Positions 7,430 to 10,392 of a stretch of DNA of 10,392 nt are shown here, piece after piece. Origin of the DNA: an uncultured Flavobacteriales bacterium. Its GTDB lineage: Bacteria > Bacteroidota > Bacteroidia > Flavobacteriales_D > Sanyastnellaceae. Under the pieces are notes generated by a model that was not told the origin of the DNA, did no database searches, and saw only the letters and a list, made by a program, of their open reading frames with translations. The stretch lies in assembly GCA_937890245.1 (NCBI GenBank), contig CALACF010000155.1, positions 1-10,392 on the forward strand. Direction: 5' to 3'. Numbering within the stretch: the first letter of the stretch is position 1; every line of letters begins with the position of its first letter. A program made the position numbers and the translations under genes.

Positions 7430-7515
7430 GGGGCGACAAGTTAGCCGCGAATTCAAAGCCAAGCGTTTTGTCAGTGTCGTAGTAGTCGAGAATAACACAA
7501 CGCATTTTTGGTGTC
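7430..7515. other. Intergenic stretch upstream of the M36 peptidase gene
   Basis: Presumably holds the peptidase promoter on the minus strand. I see TAACTTG about 11-17 bases before the ATG and CTTTG about ten bases further up, but neither fits the TTG-N19-TAnnTTTG pattern well. With 7738-7819, this is the rest of the roughly 390-bp segment lacking an intact gene; that segment otherwise holds only the rhodanese remnant. Confidence 0.4.
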
Positions 7516-7737
7516 ATGTCTAGCGCCCAATTTGGCTGCTGCGATCGCCATCATCCAGGCCGTCTTGTAGATGACCCCTGCAATGTCCCAGTGGTTTTCC
7601 ACTTCCGCAGTGGAATTCGCTCGGCAAGAGTAATCCGCCTTCTAGAAGACACGCACGGCTCCAAGAACCTGGTCAACTTAGAAGGCGGAATACTTGCCTT
7701 TCAGGAAAAGGTCGCGCCAGAATTGGCGCGCTACTGA
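7516..7737 (+). pseudogene. C-terminal remnant of a rhodanese-like domain, catalytic Cys lost
   Basis: The 73-residue frame matches only the second half of a single-domain rhodanese (normally about 100 residues). From about residue 14, PGRLVDDPCNVPVVFH leads into FRSGIRSARVIRLLE, then NLVNLEGGILAFQEKVAPEL near the end. The usual loop is CRSG; here the Cys is Phe, so sulfur transfer would be impossible. The first half (the part with the DVRE-type motif) is not found in any frame upstream; the frame closes at a stop at 7483-7485. The ORF ATG at 7516 is arbitrary, with no clear initiation signal. The protein-like match over about 60 residues with an intact stop suggests recent truncation or a small non-catalytic protein. 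It sits alone between the peptidase and lipoprotein genes. Confidence 0.6.
7634..7689. repeat. 11-bp perfect inverted repeat with 34-nt loop in the rhodanese remnant
   Basis: TCCGCCTTCTA at 7634-7644 is the reverse complement of TAGAAGGCGGA at 7679-7689. The arms fall in the codons for the rhodanese RLLE and LEGG regions, so the repeat may be a coincidence of coding sequence. Confidence 0.6.
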
Positions 7738-7799
7738 TGTGCGATGGTGCGGGGCTTTGCGCCGGAGCGCGTGTTTGCGCCGCAGCACGTCACAGGTTC

Positions 7800-7819
7800 A
7801 CCTGGGTTTTTACCCTGGT
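7800..7819 (-). terminator. Possible hairpin terminator after the lipoprotein gene
   Basis: Directly after the minus-strand TAA (7822-7820) the sequence ACCAGGGT-AAAA-ACCCAGGT can fold into an 8-position stem with one mismatch and a 4-base loop. No U-rich tract follows, so this is a weak candidate. Confidence 0.3.
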
Positions 7820-8131
7820 TTACTGGACGGTGAGAATCTTGAGCTCGCCGCATTCCACGTCGAAGTTCCAAGACTGGTCCTCGCACAATGAAATGAAGGC
7901 CATTTCAGCTTTCACATCGTAGTTGCTTGCGTTGACTTCTACGTCAACAGAGTCGCCATATAAAAGGCCGTCGGCGATCACGTCGCCATCGAGTTCGATG
8001 TCTGGTGTGCAAACGGTGTTGTTGATTACACGGATGGTGGCTTTCACAGCGCACTCTTCCACTACTTCGGCTTCGCATCCAGTGAAAAGAAGGAGAGCTA
8101 TTGCGGGAAGGATAAATAAAGAACGGTTCAT
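7820..8131 (-). CDS. Small predicted lipoprotein
   Basis: 103 residues. The N-terminus MNRSLFILPAIALLLFTGC is a lipoprotein signal with lipobox LFTG|C at Cys19, so the mature protein of about 85 residues would be lipid-anchored in the cell envelope. The mature part starts acidic (EAEVVEE), then reads as beta strands (KATIRVINNT, IELDGDVIADGLLYGDSVDVEV, YDVKAEMAFI, WNFDVECGELKILTV), with Cys at about 27, 41, 82 and 93 that could form two disulfides. The pattern suggests a single small beta-sandwich, but no family is recognised. The gene is divergent from the DAHP synthase/chorismate mutase gene, with 45 bp between the chosen starts. Confidence 0.82.
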   Translation of the reverse strand: MNRSLFILPAIALLLFTGCEAEVVEECAVKATIRVINNTVCTPDIELDGDVIADGLLYGDSVDVEVNASNYDVKAEMAFISLCEDQSWNFDVECGELKILTVQ

Positions 8132-8148
8132 GTCTATCTGATTTTCCG

Positions 8149-8156
8149 CGAAAGTA
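8149..8156 (-). promoter_or_regulatory. Likely -7 element of the lipoprotein gene
   Basis: On the minus strand the sequence reads CCG-TACTTTCG-C, one base off the TAnnTTTG(C) -7 box, including the flanking CCG and C often seen in Bacteroidota promoters. It lies 17 bp before the ATG, leaving room for a short leader. No convincing -33 TTG is seen at the expected spacing. The divergent gene has TAACTTGC at 8161-8168 on the plus strand, a weaker fit. Confidence 0.35.
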
Positions 8157-8176
8157 CGGGTAACTTGCGAATCTGT

Positions 8177-9298
8177 ATGGAAAACAACATGGGGGACATT
8201 GAAAGCCGTTCGAATTCAGCGCTTCAGCCTGGTTTGATCGCGGGTCCGTGCAGTGCGGAAACGCGCGAGCAAGTGATGGCGGCAGCCAGCAGTTTGCGCA
8301 GCACGCTTTTGGGGTCCGGAGACCGTGCTTGGTTTCGCGCAAGTTTGTGGAAGCCGCGCACGCGGCCCGGTGACTTTGAAGGCGTCGGTGAAATTGGCTT
8401 GGGCTGGCTCGCTGACGTGAAAGCTGAGCTGGGTTTGAAGGTGGCCACAGAAGTGGCGCACCCCCGGCATGTGGACATGGCCCTTAAATCCGGGGTCGAC
8501 CTGCTGTGGGTTGGTGCGCGCACAACGACCAGCCCGTTCTTGGTTCAGGAGTTGGCCAATGCGTTGAAGGGTGTCGATGTAGCGGTGGCCATCAAGAACC
8601 CGATGCACGCTGATCTGATGCTCTGGGCTGGGGCTGTGGAGCGTCTGCGGGGCGCAGGGCTCAAGCGACTCACCGGCATCCACCGCGGATTCAGCGTGCA
8701 TGGCCAGGACAAGTACCGCAACCCGCCGATGTGGCAACTGGCGATCGACTTCAAAAACATCTTTCCCGAGCTCCCGCTGTATTGTGATCCTAGCCACATC
8801 ACTGGACGCCGCGATCAAGTGGCCTCGGTTGCTCAAAAATCGATGGACCTGGGATTTGACGGGCTCATGATCGAGTCGCACACCGAACCGGAGAAGGCTT
8901 GGACCGACGCCGCCCAGCAGATTACTCCACATCAGCTGAAGGAACTCATCTCGGGCCTGGTTTTGCGCTCGGCAACGGGGAGCAGCGGCCATAATCACAT
9001 CGACGCATTGGAGACGATGCGGGCCGAGCTCGATTTGTTGGACGACCGCTTGATTGGCCTACTCGTCAGAAGAATGGAAATTTCCGGAGAAATCGGCGGG
9101 TATAAGCGCGACCATGGCATGCTGATTTTGCAAAAGGAACGGTGGAATCAGATTCTGAAGGATCACGTAGACAAGGCGGTGGATGTCGGGCTCGATCGGG
9201 CATTTATTTCCGGACTATACAAGCTAATTCACCAAGCGTCGATCGGGATTCAGTCGCAAGCGATGGAAGCCCCTGAATCTGTTAATAAGTATCCATAG
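8177..9298 (+). CDS. aroG: Bifunctional 3-deoxy-7-phosphoheptulonate synthase / chorismate mutase type II
   Basis: 373 residues from the ATG at 8177; a second ATG at 8189 is also plausible, and a TTG at 8165 is less likely. Residues about 15-260 are a type I-beta DAHP synthase barrel, which joins phosphoenolpyruvate and erythrose 4-phosphate as the first shikimate-pathway step. Visible are GPCSAE (metal ligand C25), the substrate-binding KPR at 59-61, GAR at 113-115, AIKNP at 138-142, HRGF at 169-172, CDPSHITG at 203-210 and MIESH at 231-235. Residues about 275-360 are an AroQ-type chorismate mutase (DLLDDRLIGLLVRRM, then GGYKRDHG and KERW), which converts chorismate to prephenate. This order, synthase first and mutase last, is typical of Bacteroidota and opposite to the Bacillus fusion. 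The fused mutase often mediates feedback control by prephenate or chorismate. The symbol is tentative because naming varies. It is transcribed apart from other aromatic-pathway genes here. Confidence 0.95.
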   Translation: MENNMGDIESRSNSALQPGLIAGPCSAETREQVMAAASSLRSTLLGSGDRAWFRASLWKPRTRPGDFEGVGEIGLGWLADVKAELGLKVATEVAHPRHVDMALKSGVDLLWVGARTTTSPFLVQELANALKGVDVAVAIKNPMHADLMLWAGAVERLRGAGLKRLTGIHRGFSVHGQDKYRNPPMWQLAIDFKNIFPELPLYCDPSHITGRRDQVASVAQKSMDLGFDGLMIESHTEPEKAWTDAAQQITPHQLKELISGLVLRSATGSSGHNHIDALETMRAELDLLDDRLIGLLVRRMEISGEIGGYKRDHGMLILQKERWNQILKDHVDKAVDVGLDRAFISGLYKLIHQASIGIQSQAMEAPESVNKYP

Positions 9299-9332
9299 CC
9301 AATTCTAAGGGCATGGCAGGGGTTTGTTTTTC
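9293..9332 (+). terminator. Possible intrinsic terminator after the DAHP synthase gene
   Basis: CCATAGCC at 9293-9300 can pair with GGCATGG at 9310-9316 (seven pairs with a bulged A, 9-base loop). A T-rich tract TTTGTTTTTC follows at 9323-9332 after six bases. The stem overlaps the stop codon (9296-9298). It is imperfect but well placed, 18 bp before the next ATG. Confidence 0.35.
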
Positions 9333-9350
9333 TGGGACGAATTTCGCGGC

Positions 9351-10392
9351 ATGATTCGGATCACATTACTGCTTCTCTGGGCGACCGTCCTCTCTTCGTT
9401 CAGTTCTTCAGCCCAAACCCCCGGGCAAATCGAAGCCTGTGAATACGACCCGACGGTGAATCGTTGGTTCGTGTCCAATGGCAATTCCCTCCTTGAGACC
9501 TTTGACCAAGGCGGCAGCTGGTCTTACTTTGGCGACGCCGAGGCCACACACGGCATGGAGGTACTCGGCGACGTGCTGTACGCCATCGACGGTGACACCT
9601 TGCGGGCGTACGATTTGACCAGTGCTGAGGAACTCGGCTCGCTTTCGCTGGGCTTGGGATTTGCGAACGGGATGGGGAGTGACGAGGCGAACACATTAGT
9701 GATCAGCGACTTCTCTACGGGCAAGATCCTCAAGGTCGATGTGAGCGATCCCGCCGACATGACAAAAGAAGTCCTGGTGAATAACATCGGCGTCAAACCC
9801 AACGGCGTAGTAATCGATGCAGCAGCCGGACGGGCTGTAATCGTTTTCTGGGGCAGCAATGCAGACATTATGGCCGTCGACATGACGTCCGGAGACGTGA
9901 CCACGTTGGTAGACGGCACGGGCATGGGCAACCTCGACGGCATCGACATGGATGGCTCGGGGCGCTACTATGTCAGCTCGTGGTCGCCGGCGCGTATCAC
10001 ACGCTACAGCGCTGATTTCACCGAGAGCGAGACGGTTGTGACTGCTGCCTCTGGCGGTCTCGCTAGCCCTGCAGATATATCATACGCAATTGCCCTGGAC
10101 ACCTTGGGCGTTGCAAACAGCGGCAACAGCGCCGTGACCTTCCATGGCTTTGAAACAGACAAGGTTTCAGCATTGAATCCGCAGCAGCAGCCCATTTTTA
10201 GTGCTGATGCGGCCGGCATGAACTGCAGTCTTCCCACAGCTGGTCGCTGGCAACTCAGAGCTTACAGCTTGAACGGCAAGTTGCTGGGCGAGCAGTCTAT
10301 GGATCTTTTGCCTGGCTCGACAAGGGTGATGTGGGAGCGCTTGGGGGCAGGATTTAAACAAGCTGCGTTGGTCCGCGTGAACAACCACACAG
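9351..10392 (+). CDS. Secreted beta-propeller (SMP-30/NHL-like) protein, C-terminus cut by the window
   Basis: The frame is open from the ATG at 9351 to the end, 347 codons with no stop. Residues 1-22 are a signal peptide (ITLLLLWATVLSSFSSSAQ). Residues about 25-280 read as propeller blades: FVSNGNSLLETFDQGGSW, GDVLYAIDGDTLRAYDL, LVISDFSTGKILKVDV, KPNGVVIDAAAGRAVIVFW, NLDGIDMDGSGRYYVSSW and a final blade ending in VANSGNSAVTFHGF. The spaced D-G and NG-V-D motifs resemble SMP-30/gluconolactonase or NHL propellers. The last 50 residues (GRWQLRAYSLNGKLLGEQ ... GFKQAALVRV) look like a T9SS sorting domain, so the real stop is probably only a few to a dozen codons past the edge. The protein would be secreted or surface-attached. 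Whether it is an enzyme (lactonase) or a binding propeller cannot be told. Sequence just before the ATG is GACGAATTTCGCGGC, with no Shine-Dalgarno site. Confidence 0.85.
   Translation, partial: MIRITLLLLWATVLSSFSSSAQTPGQIEACEYDPTVNRWFVSNGNSLLETFDQGGSWSYFGDAEATHGMEVLGDVLYAIDGDTLRAYDLTSAEELGSLSLGLGFANGMGSDEANTLVISDFSTGKILKVDVSDPADMTKEVLVNNIGVKPNGVVIDAAAGRAVIVFWGSNADIMAVDMTSGDVTTLVDGTGMGNLDGIDMDGSGRYYVSSWSPARITRYSADFTESETVVTAASGGLASPADISYAIALDTLGVANSGNSAVTFHGFETDKVSALNPQQQPIFSADAAGMNCSLPTAGRWQLRAYSLNGKLLGEQSMDLLPGSTRVMWERLGAGFKQAALVRVNNHT

Noticed and set aside
7430..7498. Upstream extension of the M36 peptidase to an earlier ATG at 7498
   Set aside because: The added 23 residues would precede and mask a clean signal peptide beginning at 7429.
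7756..7782. TTTGCGCCG direct repeat in a GC-rich stretch
   Set aside because: Nine bases in a GC-rich segment is within chance; no further copies or array were seen.
8216..8998. 260-codon minus-strand frame opposite the DAHP synthase gene
   Set aside because: The plus strand carries conserved DAHPS motifs throughout; the antisense frame has no recognisable features.

Overview
The window looks like a chromosomal piece of a fairly GC-rich member of the Bacteroidota, most likely a marine-type Flavobacteriales. The signs are: two secreted proteins ending in type IX secretion (T9SS) sorting-like domains, a small secreted protein with SprB-like and dockerin-like modules, an outer-membrane beta-barrel protein in an ECF sigma-factor operon, and the DAHP synthase/chorismate mutase fusion with the mutase at the C-terminus that is usual in this phylum. 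A/T-rich stretches rather than clear Shine-Dalgarno sites precede most starts, which also fits. No tRNA, rRNA, CRISPR array, IS element or phage gene was seen.

Layout. 91-552 (+) encodes a small secreted SprB/dockerin-like protein and converges on a long minus-strand block. Read in its transcription direction, the block holds: a secreted M36 (fungalysin-like) metallopeptidase (7429-4448), a two-helix membrane protein of unknown function (4397-4017), a YebC/PmpR/TACO1-family protein (3989-3261), an ECF sigma factor (3127-2639), a single-pass membrane protein overlapping it by one base (2639-1845), and a coiled-coil plus beta-barrel outer-membrane protein (1811-576). Next comes about 390 bp (7430-7819) holding only a plus-strand remnant of a rhodanese domain (7516-7737). 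A small minus-strand lipoprotein gene (8131-7820) is divergent from the plus-strand DAHP synthase/chorismate mutase gene (8177-9298). The window ends inside a secreted beta-propeller-like gene (9351 onward, plus strand) that appears to be cut within its sorting domain.

How they may work together. The clearest unit is sigma factor / membrane protein / outer-membrane protein (3127-576). The order, the TAATG overlap and the 33-bp gap suggest one transcript encoding a transcription factor, a likely inner-membrane partner in the anti-sigma position, and a barrel protein with a long helical, proline-rich periplasmic arm. This could be an envelope-sensing relay. The membrane protein has no recognisable anti-sigma motif, so its role is inferred from context. 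The other genes are mostly single housekeeping (YebC, DAHPS-CM) or secreted-protein genes typical of this phylum. I found no defence system or other clearly new multi-gene system. The best leads are the sigma/TM/OMP cassette, the catalytically broken rhodanese remnant, and a possible lost C-terminal tail on YebC.
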